This document shows, one piece after another, positions 34,576-43,632 of a DNA stretch of 64,000 bases (positions are counted from its first letter, which is position 1; the number at the start of each line of letters is the position of its first letter). Origin of the DNA: CAYUQT01 sp964596165 (lineage in GTDB: Bacteria > Planctomycetota > Phycisphaerae > UBA1845 > JAFGLZ01); the NCBI GenBank assembly GCA_964596165.1, contig CAZQTW010000010.1, positions 1-64,000 on the forward strand, given 5' to 3'. The translations under genes were made by a program, and so were the position numbers. Below the pieces are notes generated by a model. That model was not told where the DNA came from. It did no database searches and saw only the letters and a list, made by a program, of their open reading frames with translations.

Positions 34576-35071
34576 CAGGCGATCTACCCGCTCGCTCAGA
34601 CCCACCGGTCGATGATCGGTTCCGCCGGGACGACCGCGAGGACCTCTCGCCCGACACCCCGAAGGCAGCCGGTGCACAGCGACTCCGTGCGCCCGTCCAT
34701 CATGTTCGCAAACGCCGCGTACGGACCTTATTAGGTACGATCGACCCTCCGCGGACACCGCTTTAGGTCAGCCTCGATCGGAGGATAGGCCGTTGGTGCG
34801 ATAGGACCCGCCCCCCCGTACGGACCGCCGTGGTCTGTTGAATATCGGACTCGGACGGGCGTTCGAATGGGTCGGCCATCCGTGTCGGATGTCGGCCTGG
34901 CGCAGCCCCAGGCGGCGTTTTCGGTCACGCCGGCGCCGGATGCTCGGAGTCCCATTCGCGCTATGGCACGCCAACAACCTTCGTGCTAGACTCCGGCGTT
35001 GTTCCCGGTGTCAACGGTCGACCGGCAGAACCGATATCACGCGCACAACAGACCTATTGGAGGATGACATT
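34576..35071. other. Divergent intergenic region, nothing recognised
   Basis: Almost 500 bases between the HDOD gene (minus) and the Tat-exported oxidoreductase gene (plus). The open frames here are Arg-rich and have no ribosome-binding site. It must hold both promoters; no RNA gene was recognised. Confidence 0.4.
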
Positions 35072-36262
35072 ATGGCGGGCGAAGTATCTCGACGGAACGC
35101 GCTGAAATTTGGGGCGGCAAGCGTCTTGGCGGCTGCCGCCGGGTGTGCTCAGAAGACGGGCGCCGATCCCGGCGCGCCGACGGAGGGTCACAAGGGCAAG
35201 GCGCCCCAGGCGATCGCCTCGGGTGAAAAGATCCGTGTCGGGTTCATCGGCACCGGCGGTCGCGGGCGCGCCGTGATGAACGCCATGCTGAAAAACGACC
35301 AGGTTGAGGTTGTCGCCATCTGCGACATTACGCCGAAGAACCTTCAGGCCGGCATGGAGATGGTTGAGAAGAAACACGGCAAAAAGCCCGAGGCGTACGA
35401 CAAGGGCCCCGACGACTACAAGCGGATGCTCGAACGGAACGACCTGCACGCCGTGGGAATGGCGACGCCATGCAACCTCCACGCGGCGATGTTCGTGGCT
35501 GCCATCGAGGCCGGCAAACACATTTACGGCGAGAAGCCGATGGGGATCTGCGTGAAGGAACTCGATGCCGTGTGCAAGGCGGCCGAGGCGAATCCGAAGC
35601 TCGTCGTCCAGATTGGGTACCAATGGATGGCCAATCCCCGTTTCATCGAGGCAATTGATCGCGTCCATAGGGGTGAGATCGGCGATCTTGTCGAGGGGCG
35701 TTTCGCCCGGCACAACGGCGCCAGCCCGCTCCGCGGCTGGTTCAGCCATCGCAAGGAAAGCGGCGACTGGATGCTGGAGCAGGCCTGCCACGAGTTCAAC
35801 GTCATGAACTGGCTGTTTCAGGGTCACCCCTTGGAGGCGTTCGCACGCGGCCGTCAGGACATCTGGACCGAGGGCGAACCGGGCCGCGACGTGACGGACT
35901 TCTACTCGGCTATCCTTACTTATCCGAAGAACGTCATTGTCAACTACAGCCACGACTGGCACAGTCCCGAAGGGCTGACCGGCATGGATCTGAAGGCCGT
36001 CGGCATGAAGGGCGCCATGGACATTTTCGGCGGCCGGTTCACCTATCGCGAGAAGGGCAAGGCACCCAGTCCGCTCAAGGCGCCGGGCGTTGACGACACG
36101 CAGGAAGCGGTCAACGTATTCGTCAAGTGCATACTCACCGGTACGAAGCCGATGGCCAACCCGCATTACGGCCGTCTGGCCTCGCACGTGGGGTTGATGA
36201 TTCGCAGATCGATCGATACGAAGAAGGTCATCACGTACGAAGAGATGTTGAAGACGTGCTGA
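35072..36262 (+). CDS. Tat-exported Gfo/Idh/MocA-family oxidoreductase
   Basis: About 396 residues. The ATG at 35072 has a TTGGAGG site; the frame open further upstream is not coding. Tat signal SRRNALKFGAASVLAAAAGC; a Cys follows the hydrophobic part, so lipidation is possible. Rossmann domain with VGFIGTGGRGRAVMNAML (G-x-G-x-x-G), VEVVAICDITPKN and the family motif HIYGEKPMGICVKELDAV (the EKP lysine). C-terminal sheet domain with MLEQACHEFNVMNWLFQGHP containing the catalytic-site His. Family members oxidise sugars or related polyols with NAD(P). The Tat form with a bound cofactor is common in planctomycetes. Ends at a strong terminator. Confidence 0.9.
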   Translation: MAGEVSRRNALKFGAASVLAAAAGCAQKTGADPGAPTEGHKGKAPQAIASGEKIRVGFIGTGGRGRAVMNAMLKNDQVEVVAICDITPKNLQAGMEMVEKKHGKKPEAYDKGPDDYKRMLERNDLHAVGMATPCNLHAAMFVAAIEAGKHIYGEKPMGICVKELDAVCKAAEANPKLVVQIGYQWMANPRFIEAIDRVHRGEIGDLVEGRFARHNGASPLRGWFSHRKESGDWMLEQACHEFNVMNWLFQGHPLEAFARGRQDIWTEGEPGRDVTDFYSAILTYPKNVIVNYSHDWHSPEGLTGMDLKAVGMKGAMDIFGGRFTYREKGKAPSPLKAPGVDDTQEAVNVFVKCILTGTKPMANPHYGRLASHVGLMIRRSIDTKKVITYEEMLKTC

Positions 36263-36290
36263 GCGAGAGCGGCTCTCGACATGACCAACC

Positions 36291-36330
36291 GGAGGCCGGT
36301 GTTCAAACACCGGTCTCCGTTTTCATTTTT
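36291..36330 (+). terminator. Intrinsic terminator after the exported oxidoreductase
   Basis: A 12-bp stem, GGAGGCCGGTGT with ACACCGGTCTCC (one G-U pair), occupies 36291-36318 and is followed by TTTTCATTTTT. It lies 29 bases after the stop codon. Confidence 0.9.
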
Positions 36331-36536
36331 GAGGCCGCTCGCGGCCCTGCATGCCGTGACTGTGGCTGGGGCGATTCACGGCTGGGACGACCACGGGCCT
36401 GTCGCTCAGTTCCACGTTAGGACGTTTCACACTTGGCGGTGTCAGCCTGCGCCATCGCGTGATCGTGTCGGTTCGCTCCCGGTGTCCCGAAGTGAGGCCG
36501 GTGGGGCGCCGACTGCTACGCGTCATCGGGCCCGCC

Positions 36537-37727
36537 TCAGGCCAGTCGCCATTTTGCCTGTCTCAGAACGGCTTTGGACGTGTTTTTCATCTTCTCATAC
36601 CACACCGTGAGCAGTGTGCCGTCGTCAAGCTCAACGGTGCTGGGGTAGCCCAAATCCCCGGAAGTGCCGTCTGAGGAAATGAGGATCGGCTCCGACCAGG
36701 TGCGGCCATGGTCCGTGCTGAGTCGGGCCTGATTGCCCAGCGGCGCCCTTCGATGACCGTAGGTCATCACTAGATGCCCGTTGCGCAAGCGGAGCAAATG
36801 CGAGGGCAGACCCCAGACACCGATGGATCGCGGCACCGCCCACGTTTTGCCGCCGTCGGATGATTCGGTCTGCAACGTCTCGCGTTCGTTGGACTTGTTG
36901 TGGTTGCGGATTTGGACGACGATCCGCTTGTCGGCGGTCTCGACGGCGTGGAGTTCGTGATAGTGCTCCGCGCTGTCGCCTTCACGAGGCGGAATGGCGG
37001 CCAGCCATTGCCAGGTCGCGCCGTCGTCGCGGGACTCGCAGACGCCCACTCGCTTTTCGCCGGTCCAAAGCTCCTTGCCCGCATAGAGCAACCGACCGTC
37101 TTCAAGCTGAACGGGCCCGTGTGGACTGTTGACAATCGAAGGATAGCGAACGGACCAGGTTACGCCCCCATCGGTGGAACGGATCATCCACTGGCCCAAT
37201 TCCGCCTTGCGCTGTTCGGCCGTCAACCGGTTGTGTGCTGCTTTCCATGCTTCCAGTCTCTCCGGCGGCCAGGCCCCGGATTCGCCCGGCTTCGTTTTCT
37301 CCGCCTTGGTCAGGTGAGACTCGTAGGCCAGCGAGGTGAATGTTGTCACGAGAATGGTGCCCTTGGCCGTCTCGACGACACCGGCATCGCGGTCGTCGAT
37401 TCCGCTGTCCAGCAGCACGCGGGGCCAGGACCACGTTTTGCCGTTATCGTCGGACGTCATGTACTCCACGCGGCCGAACGGGCAGACGTGTGCCTCGCGT
37501 CCGCCGGACCACGCCAGGAGGAGGCGGCCGTTGCGACAGCGCGCCACCGTGGGCCAGCCATGGTAGAGATGCGATTCGTGGCTGATGACCTTGGTTTCGA
37601 TCACCTGGGCGGTTGGGCCGGCCTGGACAGTCCTGTTTCCCCGAAGCAGCAACGTCGCCGAAATTGCCCCCGTGGACTTCAGAAACGCCCGCCGCGACGA
37701 TCGTCCACCCGTTCTCCTTTGGGTCAT
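36537..37727 (-). CDS. Tat-exported BNR/Asp-box sialidase-like protein
   Basis: About 396 residues. The ATG at 37727 follows an AAGGAG site. Tat signal SSRRAFLKSTGAISATLLLR. The mature part is a six-bladed propeller with Asp boxes S-x-D-x-G-x-T-W: SDDNGKTWSWP, STDGGVTWSVR, SRDDGATWQWL, SSDGGKTWAVP and STDHGRTWSEP. An Arg-rich start (GWPTVARCRNGRLLLAWSGG) matches the F/YRIP-like region of GH33 sialidases, and HYHELHAVETADKRIVVQIR may carry the catalytic Glu. Planctomycete proteins of this type are called exo-alpha-sialidase-like but their substrates are mostly untested. Converges with the oxidoreductase gene across 274 bases that hold the latter's terminator. Confidence 0.85.
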   Translation of the reverse strand: MTQRRTGGRSSRRAFLKSTGAISATLLLRGNRTVQAGPTAQVIETKVISHESHLYHGWPTVARCRNGRLLLAWSGGREAHVCPFGRVEYMTSDDNGKTWSWPRVLLDSGIDDRDAGVVETAKGTILVTTFTSLAYESHLTKAEKTKPGESGAWPPERLEAWKAAHNRLTAEQRKAELGQWMIRSTDGGVTWSVRYPSIVNSPHGPVQLEDGRLLYAGKELWTGEKRVGVCESRDDGATWQWLAAIPPREGDSAEHYHELHAVETADKRIVVQIRNHNKSNERETLQTESSDGGKTWAVPRSIGVWGLPSHLLRLRNGHLVMTYGHRRAPLGNQARLSTDHGRTWSEPILISSDGTSGDLGYPSTVELDDGTLLTVWYEKMKNTSKAVLRQAKWRLA

Positions 37728-38107
37728 GGTGATTCTCCTTCCATCGTCCCCTGTTCGTTCGGAGCAGCCGAACGCCGCACGACTGCGTCGACGGCGTTTC
37801 GCGTTCGGGCCGCCGCAGCCAACCGTTCGCCGGCCACGACCAGGCAATACCGAAGCATATTCCCCGGACAAGAGGGCATACGTCAAGGCGTTCGCCGCAC
37901 CGGGCAGACGCGGCATCTTCCCATGTTCCATTTGACATTCGTCGGCAGGGACCCGAGAATGAATGGGGTTCTGGGAAAGCGTTCGAGCGTCGAGGGGACG
38001 GGAGGCAGGTTGTCACACCTTCGGCCCGTAGTCACGCAGGTTATCTCGGTTCGTGTGAAGCGAAATGTCACCGGCCAGGGCGCCGGTCACATAGAGGGAG
38101 GTTTGTC
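37728..38107. other. Divergent intergenic region, nothing recognised
   Basis: 380 bases between the sialidase-like gene and the PEP-CTERM phosphodiesterase gene. Apart from the two ribosome-binding sites at its ends, no RNA gene or protein-like frame was seen. Confidence 0.4.
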
Positions 38108-39763
38108 ATGGGGAAGCTTCCGATCATCATTGCGGTATCGGCAATTGTGCTGGGTGGATTCGTGTCCACTACCGCACGTGCCGACGTCACGGAGTACGTC
38201 ATCGAGATCAGCGTCGACGGGCTGGGCTCGCCGTATCTCCAATCGCTGATCGCGGGCAACCAGTTGCCCAACATCAAGCGATTGCAGCAAGAGGGCGTCT
38301 GGACGAACAACGCCCGCACCGATCCCAACTACACGGTGACGCTGCCGAACCACGTGAGCATGGTGACGGGCCGCCGCGTTCAGGGAACCACCGAGAGCGG
38401 TCACGGCTGGACGAGCAACAGTGATCCCAATGCCGGGCAGACGATTCACAACGCCAAGGGCGGCGGATTCTACGCGGAAAGCGTTTTTGACGTGGTGCAC
38501 GACAACGGTCTGAGGACCGGTATGTGGGCCGGCAAGACGAAGCTGTCGCTGATCGATACCTCGTACGACGGCACCAACGGCGCTTTGGACACCGTCACGC
38601 CGCCGGACAACGGGCGGGATAAGATCGACACCTACGTTTACAACGCCGATCCCGCGGAGCTTACCGCGGACTTCATCGCGTCAATGAATGCGAACCCGTA
38701 CAACTACGCTTTCCTGCATCTGAATCAGCCCGACGCGGCCGGCTCATGGGGCAGCACGGCGTACAACAACGCCGTGAAACAGGTTGATGCGTGTGTTGGT
38801 CAGATTCTCGATATGATTCGGAACAATCCAACGCTCAAGGACAAGACGTCCGTCATCTTCACGGCCGATCACGGCGGTCAGGGCAACGATCACTCGGTCA
38901 ACACGGCCTACCTGAACTACACGATCCCGTTTTATGTGTGGAGTCCGGATTGCGAGAGCAAGAATCGCGATCTCTACGCGTTGAACAGCACGGTGCGGAC
39001 GAATCCGGGCAGCGGGCGCCCGGCGTACTCCAGCAACGTCGATTACAATGCGGATCAGCCCATTCGAAACAGCGAGGGCGCCAACCTGGCACTGGATCTG
39101 CTCGATCTTCCGTCGATCACCGGTTCGCTGATGAACGTCGCGCAGAATCTCGACGAGAACGGCACGGCGCCGGTGGCACCCGAAGTCATTGCCTACAGCG
39201 CCTTCAATGAGACGACGATCGGCGTGACAAGTTGGGACCCCGGCGAAACCGGCACCGAACTGGGCTTCTCAACCCAGATCGTCGGCGGTCCGTACGGAAG
39301 CAGCTACTCGCTGGGCAGCTACGATTCGACGACCTCTCCGCGGAGATTCCGCATTCGCGGATACCAGGCCGAGACGACGTTCAGCACGGTGGACCTGACC
39401 TGGTACGAAAACGTGACGGCCAGCATCGACATTCAACTAAGGAACACCAGCTACGAGGACGGCGACTACTTCCGAGCCGTTCTGACGAATGGCGTGGACA
39501 GCATTGACCTGGCTTACGTCCATGACTCGGCCGACTTGACGGCGCTCACCAAGGATGTTTTTCTCCACTACGAGGCGAGCATTCCGGACAGTTGGACGCA
39601 GGTCACGCTGAAGATTTCCGCCCTGACGAACTCCAGCACGGGCGAAGAGGTAGTGGACTTCGACCACATCTTCTTCATGGGCACCTATGTCCCCGAGCCG
39701 GCCACGTTCGGCCTGGTCGCCGTGGCGGGTCTGCTGCTTGCCCGCCGTCGTTCACGAGCGTGA
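38108..39763 (+). CDS. PEP-CTERM alkaline-phosphatase-superfamily phosphodiesterase
   Basis: 551 residues; GGGAGG upstream of the ATG. Signal peptide (IIAVSAIVLGGFVSTTARA). Residues ~28-345 are a nucleotide pyrophosphatase/phosphodiesterase domain: EISVDGLGSPYL (first metal Asp), YTVTLPNHVSMVTG with the nucleophile Thr before PNH, FLHLNQPDAAGSWG and VIFTADHGGQGNDHS with metal Asp and His. Residues ~355-525 form a beta-sandwich (NETTIGVTSWDPGETGTELG). The end is a PEP-CTERM tail: EPATFGLVAVAGLLLARRRS. Such proteins are processed by an exosortase and anchored to the surface matrix. The substrate is probably a phosphodiester or sulfate-like ester; the exact one is unknown. Ends at a strong terminator. 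Confidence 0.9.
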   Translation: MGKLPIIIAVSAIVLGGFVSTTARADVTEYVIEISVDGLGSPYLQSLIAGNQLPNIKRLQQEGVWTNNARTDPNYTVTLPNHVSMVTGRRVQGTTESGHGWTSNSDPNAGQTIHNAKGGGFYAESVFDVVHDNGLRTGMWAGKTKLSLIDTSYDGTNGALDTVTPPDNGRDKIDTYVYNADPAELTADFIASMNANPYNYAFLHLNQPDAAGSWGSTAYNNAVKQVDACVGQILDMIRNNPTLKDKTSVIFTADHGGQGNDHSVNTAYLNYTIPFYVWSPDCESKNRDLYALNSTVRTNPGSGRPAYSSNVDYNADQPIRNSEGANLALDLLDLPSITGSLMNVAQNLDENGTAPVAPEVIAYSAFNETTIGVTSWDPGETGTELGFSTQIVGGPYGSSYSLGSYDSTTSPRRFRIRGYQAETTFSTVDLTWYENVTASIDIQLRNTSYEDGDYFRAVLTNGVDSIDLAYVHDSADLTALTKDVFLHYEASIPDSWTQVTLKISALTNSSTGEEVVDFDHIFFMGTYVPEPATFGLVAVAGLLLARRRSRA

Positions 39764-39802
39764 CCCGCGAAGACCTGTTTTCGAGCGAGATGATCGGTGA
39801 AG

Positions 39803-39851
39803 CCGGGTCGCCTTGAGCAATGACGTGTTCGGGGCGACCCGGTTTTCGTTT
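39803..39851 (+). terminator. Intrinsic terminator after the PEP-CTERM phosphodiesterase
   Basis: CCGGGTCGCC (39803-39812) and GGCGACCCGG (39833-39842) form a perfect 10-bp stem with a 20-base loop, followed by TTTTCGTTT. It lies 40 bases after the stop codon. Confidence 0.85.
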
Positions 39852-39959
39852 GCCTTCACGCCGCTGTTCCGTCGTGTGTGACGCCATCGAACCGGTTGAT
39901 GCCGAGGAATACCGGCGATATCCTGCCTATGTTTCAAGCGGTCAGGAAAGGATCTCCAC

Positions 39960-42194
39960 ATGGTTTTTCGCACAGCCGACATGCCCCCGAACCGGTTGTG
40001 GGCGTCCGTCTTCAAGGGATCAGCGGCGTTTGCCGTCCTGCTCGCCGCCAGGCCGGAACCGGCAGCGGCCGTCATGACGGTCACGGTCGATCCGTTGACG
40101 CGGTGCATTCATTTGACTTACCCCGTGCCGTCCGAGGCGGGTCCCGAGGTCCATATCCTTTGCTCGTGGTCGCCCATGGGTAAGAATGAATGGCGGCCGG
40201 CCAGAGTCGCCCCGCTGCTCTCGGAAACGGCTGCGGGTCTTCTCCAGCCCGACGACTGGAAGCCATGGGTCCAGGAAGGTCGGATTGCGGAACGTCGGGC
40301 CGCCGGGCTGGCAAGAACGGTGGTGTTCAACCCGTACCCTGAAGCACAGGTCGAGGGGCGCGTCGACGTGGACTTCCGCGTTCAGATCCGGACGCCGGAC
40401 GGCAACCCCCTAGCAAGTCACCAGACCCGCGTTCAGGCAGACAATTCGGATGTAGTCTACATCGAAGATTGGTCGCGGGTGCTTCAGCGCGATCGGGTGG
40501 TGCCGGAGGCACAGGCGAACCGTCGCACGTGGATCTGGCGAACCGGACTGGACGCCAAGGCCGGCGTAACGCTGGGAAATGGCCTCTATGGGCAGTCGGA
40601 GCCGGACATCCCCTTGCCGCAACTGACCTACCCTCTCAACCTGCGGGGTGAGTATGCGGTCTTCGCGTGCACTAACCCGAGCTGGGGCGGCATCCGAATG
40701 CGACTGAGCGGCGATGAACGAACCGATTCGCTCGGTTCCCGCCGTCCGGGCGAAGAGGTTTTCTGGCAATGGCGCCGCATGGACCGGCAACACCTGGTCC
40801 TTAAGCAGGGACACACTTACACGGGATATGCCAATGCTCATATCGATTACGTCAAGCTTGTCCCGCTTTCGAAGGACGTGTACGGTCGGCTTGAATCGCA
40901 GTTCGGCGGCAAGCCGGACAAGCTCATCGTCGGCTATTGGGAGCCGTACTCGTGGGCCTTCTGCGAAAACGTTCAGGAGACCCTTCAACACCGCGAACCC
41001 CTCGTGGCCTTCGCCGAGGCTCGGATAGGAATCGTGGACACCCAAATCGGACGATTCGGCTGCAAGGCGGTGTACGAGACCCGACTGACGGACCCGCTCC
41101 TGCACGGCACCATCGGCGACCCGATCGGCAAGGTGGCACAGCCCAAGACGGACAACGTCGGTCGTATGCAGCAATACACCAACACGCTGGATGCGACGCT
41201 CCGCTACTGTCGCGACCTGGGCATGGTGACTCACGCGAACTTCGGAGCCGGCAACTGTTACATCGGAACCCCCTTGCAAGGCGACATCTCAAAGAAGCAT
41301 CCCGATTGGGTGCGTGGCCACGCGCTGCGATTCGAAGTCCCCCAGGTCCGGCAGTATGCCCTCAGTCTCTACCGCGAGGCGTTGGAGATCGGTGTCTCCG
41401 GTGTTTCGATCGATTTCTGCCGCTATCCCGAGACGATCGACAAGGCGGAAACGTGTACCACGTTCCTTCGCGAATTGCGCCAACTGACGGGCGAGTTCAA
41501 GAAGATGCGGGGCAAGGACGTGCCGATCCTGATTCGGTTTCCCGGAAGGGGTGTGCGCCGGTGGCAGATGTTCGATTACACCACCTGGGTGCACGAGAAG
41601 CTCGTGGACTACCTCTGTCCGAGCAATCTCCAGGGGCGGCACATGCACATCGACATGGCGCCGTATTGGACGGCCGTCCAAGGAACCGACTGCAAGTTGT
41701 TGCCCTGCGTGGACGCCCTGAGCTGGGGCCTGCCGATGCCGGGCCCCTTCTTGTGGCGCGTGGCCCGACTCTACGAGATGGGCGTGCCGGGCCTTTACGT
41801 CTATCAGGCCGACGGCCGAATCCTCAGCACGACGGCCGAACGCCGATGCATCCGGATGCTCGCGAGCAGTCAGGCGATCCGCCAATTCTGGCAGAACGAA
41901 GATCGAGATCGCCCCCTGCGAAGCAAAGGAATCTACATCACGGCGCCTCACGAATTCGGCGTCTACCATGGCTGGGAGCGGCTGCGGATCTGGACGGAAG
42001 GTATCCCGATGGGACCCTGCGAGATCTATCTTGACGGGAAGCTGATCACCACGACGGACGGACCGCCCTACCTCGTCGGCACTGAGGAGAATGAGTCCGA
42101 CAACGTTATATCCCGTGGGGAGCACCAACTTCGCATCCGGGCCAAGGACGGGGACGGGTGGCTCGAACGGACGTTTGCGATCACGGGTGGTTAA
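39960..42194 (+). CDS. Large exported protein, putative TIM-barrel glycoside hydrolase, family unassigned
   Basis: 744 residues; AAAGGA eight bases upstream of the ATG. Signal region SVFKGSAAFAVLLAARPEPA. Residues ~40-300 are beta-rich and not recognised. Residues ~320-600 look like a TIM barrel: VGYWEPYSWAFCENVQETL, ATLRYCRDLGMVTHANFGAG, ALEIGVSGVSIDFCRYPETI (strand-end Asp and Arg as in GH-H clan enzymes), VPILIRFPGRGVRRW, VDYLCPSNLQG and VPGLYVYQAD. The last ~70 residues resemble an Ig-like module (PCEIYLDGKLITTTDGPPYL). The position of acidic residues at strand ends suggests a glycoside hydrolase, but no named family was identified. It lies between PEP-CTERM genes. Confidence 0.7.
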   Translation: MVFRTADMPPNRLWASVFKGSAAFAVLLAARPEPAAAVMTVTVDPLTRCIHLTYPVPSEAGPEVHILCSWSPMGKNEWRPARVAPLLSETAAGLLQPDDWKPWVQEGRIAERRAAGLARTVVFNPYPEAQVEGRVDVDFRVQIRTPDGNPLASHQTRVQADNSDVVYIEDWSRVLQRDRVVPEAQANRRTWIWRTGLDAKAGVTLGNGLYGQSEPDIPLPQLTYPLNLRGEYAVFACTNPSWGGIRMRLSGDERTDSLGSRRPGEEVFWQWRRMDRQHLVLKQGHTYTGYANAHIDYVKLVPLSKDVYGRLESQFGGKPDKLIVGYWEPYSWAFCENVQETLQHREPLVAFAEARIGIVDTQIGRFGCKAVYETRLTDPLLHGTIGDPIGKVAQPKTDNVGRMQQYTNTLDATLRYCRDLGMVTHANFGAGNCYIGTPLQGDISKKHPDWVRGHALRFEVPQVRQYALSLYREALEIGVSGVSIDFCRYPETIDKAETCTTFLRELRQLTGEFKKMRGKDVPILIRFPGRGVRRWQMFDYTTWVHEKLVDYLCPSNLQGRHMHIDMAPYWTAVQGTDCKLLPCVDALSWGLPMPGPFLWRVARLYEMGVPGLYVYQADGRILSTTAERRCIRMLASSQAIRQFWQNEDRDRPLRSKGIYITAPHEFGVYHGWERLRIWTEGIPMGPCEIYLDGKLITTTDGPPYLVGTEENESDNVISRGEHQLRIRAKDGDGWLERTFAITGG

Positions 42195-42309
42195 ACCGGT
42201 CCACGGTGCTCGGCCGCATCGGACTACCTGTGTTGGCGCGGCACCGAACTGCGGGCTCGACGACGAGAGCGCCCATCCTGGCGGCACCGACGTCGGGATC
42301 TACAGGTTT

Positions 42310-42343
42310 AAGAAAAAAGAGAGGCTACCCTCTCAGGCAGCCC
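42310..42343 (-). terminator. Intrinsic terminator of the small PEP-CTERM gene
   Basis: Read on the minus strand, GGCTGCC pairs with GGTAGCC (one G-U) around the loop TGAGAG and is followed by TCTCTTTTTTCTT. It lies about 40 bases after the stop of the small PEP-CTERM gene. Confidence 0.8.
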
Positions 42344-42381
42344 CTCCCGTTGAGCGCTACGTGACGATGTCGTCTGAAGCG

Positions 42382-42960
42382 CTAGCCCCTGACCCTCCGA
42401 ATGACCAGACCGGCGATGCCCAACAGCAGGAGCGACGCCGGTTCCGGAATCGGAATCTGTTCGACGCAGAAGTTGGCTGTGCCGGCGAACGACAGCTTCA
42501 CGCCGAAGTCGCCCCACTCACCCACACCGATCTCCGTGCCGGCTCCGCCATACGTGTAGTTTACCGTGCCGACGTACTGGCCGCCTTGCAAGGTGGGTTG
42601 CGTGACCGACCAGGTCCAGTCTATTGGACCGGCGGCCGCCGGGATCGAGAACGTCTGGGCTAGAGATACGTTGATCTGGTAGCCCGTCCAGTCGAACCCG
42701 GTGCTGTTCTCTACACTCTTGAGGATCCAAACAATCGGATCCTCGGGCGTGTCGGTATAAAAGTTGGGCAGGATATGCCCCGGGGACCAATACTGCGTCT
42801 CAACTACCGACAGGGTGGACGTGCCGGAATCCCAGTCAAAACTGTGGCAAAGGATCGCTCCGTCACCATCATCCGCGCAATTCGCGTCGATGATGATCGC
42901 GTTGGCGACCGACCCCGCCACAACCATTGCCAGGATTCCGGCAACAGCAGATACACGCAT
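42382..42960 (-). CDS. Small PEP-CTERM surface protein
   Basis: 192 residues; GGAGGAAAGG upstream of the ATG. Signal peptide VAGILAMVVAGSVANA. The middle is a beta-rich domain with no recognised family (TLSVVETQYWSPGHILPNFY; WTGYQINVSLAQTFSIPA; FGVKLSFAGTANFCVEQI). It ends in the sorting tail IPEPASLLLLGIAGLVIRRV, a standard PEP-CTERM signal for exosortase. Likely a structural or matrix protein. No exosortase gene is in the window. A short hairpin (GGGCAC/GTGCCC, 42977-42993) lies in its leader just before the ribosome-binding site. Confidence 0.85.
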   Translation of the reverse strand: MRVSAVAGILAMVVAGSVANAIIIDANCADDGDGAILCHSFDWDSGTSTLSVVETQYWSPGHILPNFYTDTPEDPIVWILKSVENSTGFDWTGYQINVSLAQTFSIPAAAGPIDWTWSVTQPTLQGGQYVGTVNYTYGGAGTEIGVGEWGDFGVKLSFAGTANFCVEQIPIPEPASLLLLGIAGLVIRRVRG

Positions 42961-43632
42961 ACCTTTCCTCCTCTCCGGGCACCCCTCGTGCCCCTTTCAC
43001 AAATGAGATGTGATTTGAGGTGACCCTCTAACGATTTGCTCGCCACTAGGCATCCTAGCGAAACTGAGAAATCAAGGCAAGAAGAAACGGGCTGGAATAC
43101 TGGGGCAAGGGGCGATTTTTGTCCCCATTTACCGGCACGGACCCTCTTATAAGAACCTGTGCAAGCCCGACTCAGTTGCCTCCGCAGTGGCTGTCATGAG
43201 ATTGCGTAAAAAGATACTTACTATGTGATTTGGCTCGCAAAGAGGAAAGACCGTAGATGAGCTTATGGCGTTTCGGTGGGGAGGCCCGACTCAGCAAATC
43301 CTGACCGGCAAATCACGCCGCTCTTGCGGTTTTGGTTTGAGTGGCCGCCGGGCGAACTCGGCCATAGTGGCTATCGCCCCAAGATCGGCACACGGTTTTT
43401 TGCCACCTGGGCGAAGACCTCGATGGCCCGGTACTCCGCCATTGACTTTCGAAAGGCGTTGGCAGAAGTTCGTCCGATTTTGCTCGACATGTAAGTCAGA
43501 CTGCCTAGTCTGTTTTCATTGGTCTGTGCGTCAGCACAGTCTTGTGTACGAGCGGGCGTGGTTCGTATGTGACTCGGCTTCCGCGGGGGGATCAAACCTA
43601 AGATCACCTGCACAGTGTTGAGGAGCACCAAG
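42961..43632. other. Long intergenic region, nothing recognised
   Basis: About 670 bases between the divergent small PEP-CTERM gene and the DUF1080 gene. It is less G+C-rich than its surroundings around 43020-43260. A 72-codon frame at 43276-43494 has no ribosome-binding site and no recognisable similarity. It may carry decayed DNA or the two promoters; no RNA gene was identified. Confidence 0.4.

Noticed and set aside
35054..36310. A 418-codon minus-strand frame
   Set aside because: Shadow of the Tat-exported oxidoreductase gene, and it also crosses that gene's terminator.
43276..43494. A 72-codon frame in the 43 kb gap
   Set aside because: No ribosome-binding site, no similarity recognised; kept only as a comment on the gap.
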